From: Saccharomycopsis malanga
Taxonomy: Eukaryota; Ascomycota; Saccharomycetes; Ascoideales; Saccharomycopsidaceae
Direction: 5' to 3'
Length of the DNA stretch: 64,000 bases
NCBI GenBank assembly: GCA_004014935.1
Contig: CP025324.1
Coordinates: 434,001-498,000, forward strand
Shown here in pieces: positions 1-9,428 of this stretch. The notes beneath the pieces were generated by a model. It was not told the origin of the DNA. It searched no databases and was given only the letters and a program-made list of their open reading frames with translations. Position 1 is the first letter of the stretch; the number at the start of each line of letters is the position of its first letter. The translations under genes and the position numbers were made by a program.

Positions 1-3000
1 ACACCCATCAAGTATGTCAGGACGGCCGCAGGGCCGTCTAAAGTGTCCTCAGTGAGCGGATACAAGATGCTGTTGGTCTGCAAGCCCGCCTCGCCCTCGC
101 AAGTAAAGATCTTGGTGGTGAGTGTCAAGACGTGTCGGAGGAGGTCTGTAGGGAGTGACTGAGCGGAGTCACAGATGCTGTGCAATGTCAGGGCCAACAA
201 ACCAAGCCCTGCGATGCGTGCCTGTACAAGAAATGGACCCATGATACCGACGGCGCCCCATTTCCAATGTGCAAAGTGGTATGTGAACGGAAACTCTTGG
301 TTAAACTCTTTGGTGCACACCCGGGCAAACACAGAGTATCCTCTTTGAAGAATTGCCATGGTAATGCAATAATTGTTCTGCTCTACGTAACCGTCACCCA
401 TTGCGTCCTCGAACGCGACATGATTGTATGATGGCAATGCTGCGACATCTTTTACAATGGCCAGAAGAAGGTTGCGCAAGACAATGAAACCGTCGTACTG
501 CATAAAATACACTCCAAAGGGTGTCTGGCTGGACGAGAGTCCGGCAGTCTTACGGCAGAGAACATGTTCAAACAAATGGAGGATAACCAAGACATAGTTT
601 CTAGTTTGAAGCGGCAGCAAGACGGTCGCGATCTTTTCTGTGTTGAACATAGTATTGCTGAAAATCTGGGCCAAGTGTTGGTTGTAGCGAATAGCGTTTT
701 TCAAGTGTTCTACGCTGTCTTTGTCATTCGCAAGCCTGTTGAAGATGACGTGCAGTTTAGGAAGCACTGCAAGACAACAACCAACAGATGACTGGATGTC
801 CTCCATAATACATCTGATCTGGACAGTGTTTTTAATCTTTGCACTGGTTTTCTCGATTTTGAGCGACATCTCACGGTTGTACAATTCCGACTTGACAACT
901 AATTGTGGCGAATAAATTGACTGGTTGGACGGCAAAGAAATCTGGGCAACCTGTTTAGGCAATGAATCCCGAATCAAGATTTCTTCTACTGCAATTCTTT
1001 GGAACAATCTCATCAACAATGAAACAATCTCCAAACCTTCGTCAGTGGCAAAGTGCTTGCTAATAAATGGCACTCTCGCAGGATGGACACCTTCTGCATG
1101 CATGTAGATTTCCACCAAAGCATTGATTCCAATACTGACTTGGTTCAATTTGCGCATAAACGTAGACCCTTCCGCACCCGGAGCATCAAACTTGGTAAAG
1201 TAGGTCATGCCATCTTTGTTTGTATAATCGATGAAATCTAATATCAAAGGATCCTTGAGCAACTCATGCACTTTTTTGAACAACACGTCAAACCCATATC
1301 CTTTGTTGAGCTCCTCGAGCGCCTTAATTGTCGTGACAATGGAAAAATAAAAACTACTATTGATATGATCGTATGGTGCCTTTTCATACAATAAGAACGG
1401 CAACCATTTCAGAAAATCGTGTGTTCCGTTCTTCACTTTCTCAAAAAATTCATACCATACATCAGACTCTGTGAAACCAGTGTATATAAAGTTTGCCGCG
1501 TTCTCTAACATGTACAAGTCCTCCTCAATATCATCAATAATCGTGCTGCATCCGTCCTCGGTGTAAGCCAACTCCTCGTTTTCATTATAATACAAACTTT
1601 TGTTCTTCGATGACTTGTAAAACGTGACCCCCTTCATTCTAGAGCCCACATAATCAGGCATCTTTTCTATCAAATCACCGGTTGCCTTCACAATCTCCGG
1701 CTTCAAATCAGCATAATGTCTTCCCAACTCATCAAACCCCGTGGCCACCGCTGCAGAAACCTCGTCGTTGACCAAAACTTTTGAAATCTTGACGTCTGTA
1801 AATACCAGGAACATTTTGGTCACAATCTTGTTCTCTTTAATCTTCTGTAACCCTGCCTTATTCAAACATATGGCACCTATAATCTCAGGTAACGACAAGA
1901 TAAGATAGCCATTGTCCATGATAAACTCACTGAAATGGTCGATCACAGTATCGATTGTTTCTGATTCCAATAGAATAGGGAACGATGTCGGTTCGTTATG
2001 GATGATCAGTGTGATAGTACTCAACGTGTTGGTCAAAATCTTAGCCTCAAACAATTTTCCATGAACCAAAATTTTATTGAACGACTTGAGAAGCGGGGAA
2101 TCAAAGAGATTTCTCATTCTGTCGCCAGAATCAGTTCTGATTAGTTCAAATGCAAATCTGATCAACGATTTGACATAACCAAATTCACGTTCCTTCATAA
2201 GAACTTTGGCTGTAAGATCATTATGATCCAAAGTTTTCACATTGAAATTTTTAGTTTTTTCGTCCATAAACTCCAATCCTGTGAATATATTCAGATTGGC
2301 AATCACATAATCCACTTGATCTCCCACGGCGTCGATTAACAACTGGAATCCGTTCTTGGAAATGAAGGGATCCAAATTGTTTAAATTGGAGGAAATCAAG
2401 GATTTCAATATCGAAACAGCATATGCAATCATGTTCTTATATCTGTTGGACCGCAAAGGCAAGAAATCAATCAAAATATTGAGCAATCCGGCAGAAACCA
2501 ACGAATTGCTTAACGACTTGACCTCTGTGAGATTGTCAAGCATTGATAGAAACCAAATGTACGCCTTTCTAGTGTCTTCAAACTTGTTGTCCTGCAAGGA
2601 AAGCTCTTGCACAGAAATCGTCGTGTTATTCTCCTTTAAGGTCTTATGGATTGACCTTAAAATCTTGAAGAAAAGCCCATGGCTCACATTACCGTTCAAA
2701 AGCTTCAACAACTCGGAACGAAGATGTTTTTTGCTGGAAATACACGAAAGAGCCAACATGGCATCGCTATATATAGATGTATCAATCTTCACCTGATTCT
2801 CCGGGTTTACCAATGCTATCAACAACGAAATGTTGTTTGTGTCGGACTCCGAAAGCAATTGTTCATCAGCAATGGACGTAGAATCATTAATCAACAAGTT
2901 ACAGGCGGTGGCAATCACTTTGAGCTTCACCAATTGGTCTCTGAGCATAAGACACTCGTACGACTTGTTGCTGAACGATTTGGCCACTGTTAATTGCACT

Positions 3001-3836
3001 CCAAACTTAAACCAGTACTCAGACGGAATGATGGAGGTTGCTTTATCATAAATCTGCTGGAAGGACAACTTCCTGAGCTCTTCCTGCGACAAGACAAAAT
3101 GAGATACTCCTTCCACACTGGCCAAGTTTTTCTGTGATTTCTTCTTTCCAGTCTTCTTTTCCTTTGATTCCGGCGGTTTTACTGTCTTTGCCTTTGGCTT
3201 GAGCTTCTCCGAGGAGCTGGAACGGAAATATTTAAAGTCCAATTGGGCCCAACCAGCAGGAATCGGTTTCTCGTTCACCAAGATGTCATACAAATCATAG
3301 GACATGTCAATATCCTTAGCGTTTGTTATAGGTAATTCTGGAGGAAACGAATTGGCCAAATAGCTCACTTTTTTCTTGATTATAGAGGGAACAGTGAACT
3401 TTATAAAGCGCTTCTTGACAAGACGGTTGGCAATTAACGTGATGATCCGCAACGAATGGTATCTGATGGATATATTGCAGGTATTCAACAAGTCATACAA
3501 ACGGTCCGTGGAGTTGTAAATAGGCTTGGTAGTACAGTAGTTCAATAGAATATCCGTGAACTTTAGCACAGAAACAATAAGATATTCATCATCGCTGTGC
3601 ACCTCCAATAACTTTGTACGGGTCTCAGACAACTCATATTTCAGGATTTCAAACTCCAAAAGTTCGTCGAATTTGTTCAACAACGGAGTCCAGTATTGTA
3701 AATCGTTGAATCGAACCACAATAGGAAGCAAATTCGAATTGATCACCTCAAGCATTTTCGCTAACGGGGCATCCGCCAATTCTTTGGCAAAAGCAAGCTT
3801 GAGCTCCGTGTCGTACTTTGAGTTGGAAATAAGCAT
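1..3836 (-). CDS. TOM1: TOM1/HUWE1-family HECT E3 ubiquitin ligase, N-terminal part (runs off left edge)
   Basis: An uninterrupted minus-strand frame runs from the ATG at 3836 to the window edge, about 1278 codons, with no stop. The protein begins MLISNSKYDTELKLAF and aligns by eye with the N-terminal armadillo-like region (DUF908/DUF913) of yeast Tom1: a conserved stretch around residues 45-60 (LQYWTPLLNKFDELLEF) and a later one ending IPAGWAQLDFKYF, followed by a Lys-rich linker. Tom1 is a roughly 3270-residue nuclear E3 that ubiquitinates excess histones and ribosomal proteins and affects mRNA export. The C-terminal HECT catalytic domain is not in this window, so activity cannot be judged. 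A short upstream ORF overlaps the start. The family call is firm; the exact start is likely but not proven. Confidence 0.88.
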   Translation of the reverse strand, partial: MLISNSKYDTELKLAFAKELADAPLAKMLEVINSNLLPIVVRFNDLQYWTPLLNKFDELLEFEILKYELSETRTKLLEVHSDDEYLIVSVLKFTDILLNYCTTKPIYNSTDRLYDLLNTCNISIRYHSLRIITLIANRLVKKRFIKFTVPSIIKKKVSYLANSFPPELPITNAKDIDMSYDLYDILVNEKPIPAGWAQLDFKYFRSSSSEKLKPKAKTVKPPESKEKKTGKKKSQKNLASVEGVSHFVLSQEELRKLSFQQIYDKATSIIPSEYWFKFGVQLTVAKSFSNKSYECLMLRDQLVKLKVIATACNLLINDSTSIADEQLLSESDTNNISLLIALVNPENQVKIDTSIYSDAMLALSCISSKKHLRSELLKLLNGNVSHGLFFKILRSIHKTLKENNTTISVQELSLQDNKFEDTRKAYIWFLSMLDNLTEVKSLSNSLVSAGLLNILIDFLPLRSNRYKNMIAYAVSILKSLISSNLNNLDPFISKNGFQLLIDAVGDQVDYVIANLNIFTGLEFMDEKTKNFNVKTLDHNDLTAKVLMKEREFGYVKSLIRFAFELIRTDSGDRMRNLFDSPLLKSFNKILVHGKLFEAKILTNTLSTITLIIHNEPTSFPILLESETIDTVIDHFSEFIMDNGYLILSLPEIIGAICLNKAGLQKIKENKIVTKMFLVFTDVKISKVLVNDEVSAAVATGFDELGRHYADLKPEIVKATGDLIEKMPDYVGSRMKGVTFYKSSKNKSLYYNENEELAYTEDGCSTIIDDIEEDLYMLENAANFIYTGFTESDVWYEFFEKVKNGTHDFLKWLPFLLYEKAPYDHINSSFYFSIVTTIKALEELNKGYGFDVLFKKVHELLKDPLILDFIDYTNKDGMTYFTKFDAPGAEGSTFMRKLNQVSIGINALVEIYMHAEGVHPARVPFISKHFATDEGLEIVSLLMRLFQRIAVEEILIRDSLPKQVAQISLPSNQSIYSPQLVVKSELYNREMSLKIEKTSAKIKNTVQIRCIMEDIQSSVGCCLAVLPKLHVIFNRLANDKDSVEHLKNAIRYNQHLAQIFSNTMFNTEKIATVLLPLQTRNYVLVILHLFEHVLCRKTAGLSSSQTPFGVYFMQYDGFIVLRNLLLAIVKDVAALPSYNHVAFEDAMGDGYVEQNNYCITMAILQRGYSVFARVCTKEFNQEFPFTYHFAHWKWGAVGIMGPFLVQARIAGLGLLALTLHSICDSAQSLPTDLLRHVLTLTTKIFTCEGEAGLQTNSILYPLTEDTLDGPAAVLTYLMG

Positions 3837-3849
3837 CTTGTTCTACCAT
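3748..3849 (-). promoter_or_regulatory. Upstream ORF overlapping the TOM1 start codon
   Basis: An ATG at 3849 lies 13 nt before the TOM1 ATG, in another frame. It opens a 33-codon reading frame that ends at a TGA inside the TOM1 coding region (3750-3748). If the mRNA leader includes 3849, this overlapping uORF would divert scanning ribosomes from the TOM1 start. Whether the transcript starts upstream of it cannot be seen. Confidence 0.4.
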
Positions 3850-5524
3850 CAACTATATCTAACAACTCACAATAGTACCTTATATTGATACTCCCAATAT
3901 GTTTCGCCACAGCAAACAGTTATTATTATAAATACTCTAGTAACCATAGTTAAGATGCCCAGGGCTTGAAGATTCTCACGATGGCGTTACCCGGCTTCAG
4001 TCATACTACTATTATGGCAACACTCTGTTTTATATATGCTTCAAGTGGTTGGAAAGTGGCATTTGCAGACGTATTCCGTCCTAGCCTAATACTGTTTGCT
4101 CAAAATAGCTAGCTGATTTGTCACTTTTATAGTGCACTTCTCACTGAAAACTTACTGAGGGCAGCTTATGCATGGAGTGCGAATAGTAATGTTGGTGCGT
4201 CAACCTTCCGAATCTGGGATTTAAGGGGTGATCCATAATTGTTTTATAATATTATCTTATATTTCAATAACAGTTTCGTATATTATAAGTAGACATATAA
4301 GTAATGGGAGTGAGATGCGAGTAAGAATAGAAGAGCATTTAGTAAAAGAAGTGTATTAAGACTTGTAACATTTAATCTTTTTTTGCTGTCATAAGACGTA
4401 TTATGATTAGTTTTTTTATTTCGTAGAGATTAGGACTTGTGCTTTTGTTGTGAACGTTAAAGATATGTTTGAGCTTGCTGTACATAAATTATAAAGTAGT
4501 TTATTTTTTATGAAAGAAATTGTGATCCTAATAAAATTGTCAAATTAAAGATTGTGATGTCTAAGTGTGATAAAATTTGCTTAAAATTAAAAAAAAAAAG
4601 TAGAGCCACGTTCAAAATTTGCAACAAGCCTTAAGTCTGTAAATCTATTGAATTTTCTAAAAAAATTGAGACAAAATGTGCTACAAGATAAACAATAATG
4701 TTTTTTTATTTGGGATTCAAGATTTTTATATAAACGTTATTATGAAAATCAGAAAAATTTTAATCTTTAACAGAACAACACTCATTTGTAAAAGATTGTG
4801 TGTGGGACATCTTAATTTTTTACATTCCAATCTGTAGTAATGCTTTATTTTTCAAGTTTCTCCATTGGTTGTGAAGCCAGTTAACTAATCGGACTTATAA
4901 ATTGAAAAACCATAAGTACTTGAGTTTTTCTCCTATCCACTCTAAAAAGGTTTGAAATTAAAAAAGTACCAAGTTAGGGAATATCAAATCATTTGAGTCA
5001 AGTGCTATCGAATATGACTTGAATCATGCTTTACTGTATAGATTATGTTGAAATAAGTTGAAAAACGCTGAAATATGTACGAGTTATGCTGAAAAATGCA
5101 ACTTTTCCAGGGAATTTTCGGCCAATTTATATTATATTGTAAAAAAAATGCCTTTTAGTTTAGCAAAAGACATTTTATGCTATCAATGTTGTTAAAAAGT
5201 AAATGATTTTACATGTTTCTGAATATTGTGAAAATTTAAATGAATTCAGAGGTACACAACCCATTTCAAAACAAAACAAGAAAAAAAAAGTATAATTGCT
5301 ATTAAGCATGAGTAGACAACTATTTGTGATGGTAAAAAACCTGAATATTGTAATTCTTCTGGTTAATTTACCTTTTCTCCACTGTTAATTTATAAATTTC
5401 CTATTTAGAGGTCCGGCCCAAGCGCACTGAAAAATGATGGATGACTTGAAAAAAAAAAAAAAACTTAAACTATGATAAGAAGAGCATTACAGCAAATTAA
5501 CAATAGAAACAACGTATATTTGAG
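3850..5524. other. Intergenic, divergent promoters of TOM1 and PRS5
   Basis: About 1.7 kb of AT-rich DNA between two divergent genes. It holds several A or T runs, including one of about 14 A near 5450. Around 4245-4280 there is a weak, diverged resemblance (TCTTATATTTC followed by CAGTTTCGTATAT) to the module repeated at 20.1 kb and 52.0 kb. I see no convincing gene or RNA. Confidence 0.6.
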
Positions 5525-6733
5525 ATGAGAAATTTGGTAGTCTTTGGAGGGTCGTCACATCCAGCTCTTGTGGACAATATTTGCAACTACATAAGTCTTG
5601 GTCCGGGACAGGTTAACTTGACCAAGTTCAAGAATGGAGAGACATCGGTGACTATTAAGGATTCGGTGAGAAATAAAGATGTGTATGTTGTTCAAAGTGC
5701 CAATGGACATGTAAACGATATGTTTATTGAGCTTTTGATCATGATCAGTGCATGCAAGACTGCAAGTGCCAACAAAGTTACTGCTGTGTTGCCCTTATTT
5801 CCGTATTCCAGACAGCCTGATGTTCAGTATCAAAAGAACGGGTATTCTTTGATAAATGGATCTGCTACCCAAACCCAACCGCCAACACCGCTGGTTGTGA
5901 ACAAAGAAGGGTATTTCAGCTCCCAGGACAGCAAGCCTACGGTGGATTTCAAGGAAAATACAACTGGATATAAAGAATGGGTTGTTCAAACCGGCACTTT
6001 GGTGGCTGATTTGCTTACTGTAGCTGGTGCTGACCATATTATTACAATGGATCTTCACGATGCACAATTCCAAGGGTTTTTCGACATTCCCGTGGACAAT
6101 CTTTACTCGAGACCGTTACTTACTAGTTATATTAATCAGAATATAGAAAACTACAAGGAATCGGTCATTGTCTCGCCAGATTCAGGTGGGGCCAAAAGAG
6201 CTATTGCCATAGCCGATACTTTGGGTTTGAATTTCGCATTAATCCATAAAGAAAGACGGAATATGAGAAACCCAAACGGCAAGCATCAGACAGTCTATTC
6301 GTTGTCAAGCAACATGTCAACTGCTTCAATCAACAGCGAGGCTTTCAACAATGCTGTTACCGTGGGAAAAGGCACCCATTCAACCACTATGTTGGTTGGT
6401 GATGTCAAAGACAGAGATTGCATAATAATAGATGACTTGGTGGACACCTCCTCTACTGTCATCCGGGCCTCCAAAATCTTGAAAGACCAAGGAGCTAAAA
6501 AGGTCACTGCCATCATAACCCACGGTGTGTTCAGTGGAGATGCAATTGACAGAATCAAACGATCCCAAATAGATAAGATAGTGGTGAGCAACTCAGTCTC
6601 TCAGATTGAAAACATGTCCAAATTCAAAGAAGGCTATTTCGAAGTCATCGACGTCAGCAAGATATTTGGCGAAGCAATCAGAAGAATACATAATGGTGAA
6701 AGTGTGAGCATGTTGTTCGATCACGGGTCATAG
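5525..6733 (+). CDS. PRS5: Ribose-phosphate pyrophosphokinase (PRPP synthetase) subunit, PRS5-type
   Basis: This 402-residue protein belongs to the PRPP synthetase family, which makes phosphoribosyl pyrophosphate from ribose-5-phosphate and ATP for purine, pyrimidine, His, Trp and NAD synthesis. Visible family landmarks are the N-terminal FGGSSHPALV, the segment LPLFPYSRQPDV, the ITMDLHDAQFQGFF motif near residue 175, and the PRPP-binding loop DDLVDTSSTV near 303-312. A low-complexity insertion of about 50 residues (roughly 102-152) interrupts the region after PYSRQ. Such non-homologous regions mark the yeast Prs1 and Prs5 subunits, and the N-terminus and insertion position fit Prs5 best. The substitution SS for AG in the PRPP loop suggests a regulatory or structural subunit of a hetero-oligomer rather than a fully active enzyme (inference). 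Family certain, paralogue assignment likely. Confidence 0.87.
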   Translation: MRNLVVFGGSSHPALVDNICNYISLGPGQVNLTKFKNGETSVTIKDSVRNKDVYVVQSANGHVNDMFIELLIMISACKTASANKVTAVLPLFPYSRQPDVQYQKNGYSLINGSATQTQPPTPLVVNKEGYFSSQDSKPTVDFKENTTGYKEWVVQTGTLVADLLTVAGADHIITMDLHDAQFQGFFDIPVDNLYSRPLLTSYINQNIENYKESVIVSPDSGGAKRAIAIADTLGLNFALIHKERRNMRNPNGKHQTVYSLSSNMSTASINSEAFNNAVTVGKGTHSTTMLVGDVKDRDCIIIDDLVDTSSTVIRASKILKDQGAKKVTAIITHGVFSGDAIDRIKRSQIDKIVVSNSVSQIENMSKFKEGYFEVIDVSKIFGEAIRRIHNGESVSMLFDHGS

Positions 6734-8555
6734 AGAGATCGTGTTGGATGTTATTAATAGATTATCGTATTTCATTTGCTTATCTTACATTTTTAATTCT
6801 GTTTTGTCAAGTTTTACGGCTATCTGACAAATATTTCTTACAGTTTTCACTTTGTTTGTCAAGTATTACGGAGATGTGACAAAAATACTATACATTGATG
6901 TCATCTTTTCATCAACTTTTGTAGTTCAGCATATAGTTTGAATCGACATCTTGGCCTATTTTGGTTATTTTTCTGCGGCTTTGAATCCAAATAAAGCCCT
7001 CCGAAAGTTGCTTGCCTACAATCGATCAACTACTGTTATCAATGGAACTTTAACCTTAGTTTTGGTTGTTGGGTCCCTATTTTATTTCATGCCCAGGACC
7101 TATCTCGCTTGCTGTGTTAAAATTTTGTATATATGCCTACAGAATGTCTGTACATTCGGAAATTTACAAGTGTATGGTTATGTTGTTGCAAAAAGTTTGG
7201 ATTCCAGTTCTTCAAAATGCATTATTCACTTATATCTGATATTCAAGTGCTTTTTTCTGGTATGGCTGTACTATATTGAATTTTGAATAATATAGCTTCA
7301 ATCTATGACTGCCAGAGAGAGCTATCAAGATTCTGGCGAATTTGACTATGATTATCCTGATTATTAAGCTTCGGACTCGCTGATTGCCTTCTCAGCACTA
7401 ATGAGCTTTGCATTGTATCGCGTATATATGAATACTTTCAACAAGGCAATGGCTAGTTGCTTTTAAAGAGGAAGGGGCTCTATTTATTCTGTACAGACAA
7501 TCAATCTACTGTAAAAAAGTGAAAAACAGAACATGTCTTCCCCAAAGGCTAAATTAGATGGCCAGATCTAGAATGGTCACAGTACCTTGCAGAAATATAT
7601 GGAATTGGCAACCTCTGATACCTATTCTTCTTTCACTGTAACTCCGCACCAGAGTGCACTTTGTATGCAGCCCAATCAACATAACATTTTTCTTGAGAGA
7701 CAATCTGGCCTAGCTCAGGAAAAACTACCTTTTGGGTCTAATCCCTGCAAAAGCTTATCGAGTTCCCGGAAATCGTTACGGCAAGCATCTTTTGAGGTTT
7801 CCGAATCAATATAGAATCTACATATACATCTGATGACGTTGTTGCTTCTTCTTTCTAAAAACGTGGATTTGAAATCCCAAATAATAAAACTTCTATACAT
7901 TTGAAATAATCTTCAAAATTAACTTTTATACAGGTTTTATCTTCGTATTCGTCAGAAAGGCCAGCTGCACGAAGACGCATCAACATGCATATAAAAGTAT
8001 ATACAATATGCATGGTGCTAACACCGCGAATTTATGGCAGATCTACGTCAATGTCCATCATTAATACATTATGATGGGCCTAAAAAAGGACAATGTACAT
8101 AGATTATGCTTCATAAAGCGATGAGGACACGGAGAACGAGAAGGGCAGTATACATTTTGAGAAAAAAACTGTGTAACATTTGGGGTTAGTATGTCAATTT
8201 TACTGCGAGTTGAAAGCAATTTGACTTTAGCAAAACCTGGCTATGAAAAGATCTAGATCTCATTTGGATAAGACCTCAAAAGCCAAAAACAGCACAGTTT
8301 TCTTCCCATACAAGACATTTTTCTCTTTATCGCTTACCAAAAACGGTTGCTGTGTCCTTTGAATTTTCTGAAAACCCTTTGGACTTGTTATTGTTTTTAT
8401 TGTATTACGACAACTCGATGATATTTCCTTTTCATGAAATTGTATAAATACCAGTAACAGGTGCCGGTTTTTTAATCCAAATTTCTTGTAATACTTCATC
8501 TTTTTGAACTCTTTTTGAACTCATCAACTAGCTCCCTTCGCTTATAATATTCACA
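6734..8555. other. Intergenic between PRS5 and the secreted protein gene
   Basis: About 1.8 kb. Apart from the 29-nt repeat pair, there are only short open frames that start at TTG or lie in AT-rich sequence and look random. A TATA-like TATAAATA occurs near 8442, about 110 bp before the next gene. Nothing else is recognised. Confidence 0.6.
6803..6883. repeat. Two copies of a 29-nt imperfect repeat with inverted ends
   Basis: Two 29-nt units, at 6803-6831 and 6855-6883, each begin TTTGTCA and end TGACAAA with the same internal spacing. Their interiors are similar as well (AAGTTTTACGGCTATC against AAGTATTACGGAGATG). They lie 70-150 bp after the PRS5 stop, so they could be 3'-UTR hairpins or protein-binding palindromes. 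Confidence 0.6.
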
Positions 8556-9428
8556 ATGGTTCAATTCACATCTTCCCGTGCAATTCTTGTTGCTTCGACT
8601 GTCAACTTGGCTTCTGCTGTGTTTTTCTCCAATACCACAGCATCTTCTAACTTAACTTTCACCCCACCTCTTCCTCCTCCTTCTACTTCTGGTACTTCTA
8701 TTATTGACCCAGGTGACACTTCTGTTTCTGTTCCTGTTCCTCCAACCTCTGCTGCTCCTTCTTCTCCAGGATCTTCCATTTCAGCCACTGCTCCAGACTC
8801 TTCTGTTCCTGTTTCCACTGCTCCAGAATCTACTCCTTCTTCTCCTTCTACAAACACTATTGATCCTAACTCTGGTAACGGACCTAGTGGTCCTCCAGGA
8901 CCACCACCAGGCCCAGGATTCCCTCCAGGCCCACCAGGCCCACCAGGCCCAAGCCCAGTTCAACCATCTTCTCCTATCACTGGTGCTCCTGCTCCTGGAT
9001 TCATTATCCCTCCAGGCTTCCCTGACACCATTGCTAGTATCATCTCGTCTCTTTTCCCAAATGGAATTCCAAGCATTCCAGACCTTTTCAGCCAAATCCC
9101 AAGTCTTCTCAGCGAAGCTCCTCAAATCGCTAGTGAAATCATTAGTGCCATTGAACACCATCACACTGATCCTATTAGTGTTCCTGCTGACACCACTCCT
9201 GGATCTCCAACTACTGAGGATTCTGGCCCAACTGTTTTCCCAACAACTGGCCCAAGCATTTTGACTCCATCATCTAGTTTCATTATTCCTACTTCGGAAT
9301 TCCCAACTTCTTATCCAACCTCTTCTTTCACCTTCAACTCTACTAGTAACTTTAACAGTTCTACTTTCCCATCTTCTACTTTCAACGCTACTACCTTGTC
9401 TACTGCTCTTAACAGTACTCTTTTCTAA
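8556..9428 (+). CDS. Secreted Ser/Thr/Pro-rich protein with collagen-like Gly-Pro-Pro block
   Basis: This 290-residue protein starts with a probable signal peptide (MVQFTSSRAILVASTVNLASA) followed by N-glycosylation sequons. Residues 22-110 are Ser/Thr/Pro-rich. Residues 112-134 form a Gly-Pro-Pro tract (GPPGPPPGPGFPPGPPGPPG and flanks). Residues about 155-205 are predicted amphipathic helices containing repeated SIPDLF/QIPSLL/APQIA segments. The tail is Ser/Thr/Phe-rich with several NST/NAT sequons. There is no hydrophobic C-terminus, so it is not an obvious GPI protein; it would be secreted or wall-associated by O-mannosylation. I do not recognise a named family. Codon use is strongly biased (CCA, TCT, ACT), suggesting good expression. 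A TATA box and a clean promoter support a real gene. Confidence 0.75.
   Translation: MVQFTSSRAILVASTVNLASAVFFSNTTASSNLTFTPPLPPPSTSGTSIIDPGDTSVSVPVPPTSAAPSSPGSSISATAPDSSVPVSTAPESTPSSPSTNTIDPNSGNGPSGPPGPPPGPGFPPGPPGPPGPSPVQPSSPITGAPAPGFIIPPGFPDTIASIISSLFPNGIPSIPDLFSQIPSLLSEAPQIASEIISAIEHHHTDPISVPADTTPGSPTTEDSGPTVFPTTGPSILTPSSSFIIPTSEFPTSYPTSSFTFNSTSNFNSSTFPSSTFNATTLSTALNSTLF

Noticed and set aside
6951-7286. 111-codon plus-strand open frame after PRS5
   Set aside because: Begins at TTG, AT-rich and hydrophobic by composition; no ATG near the start and no recognisable family.
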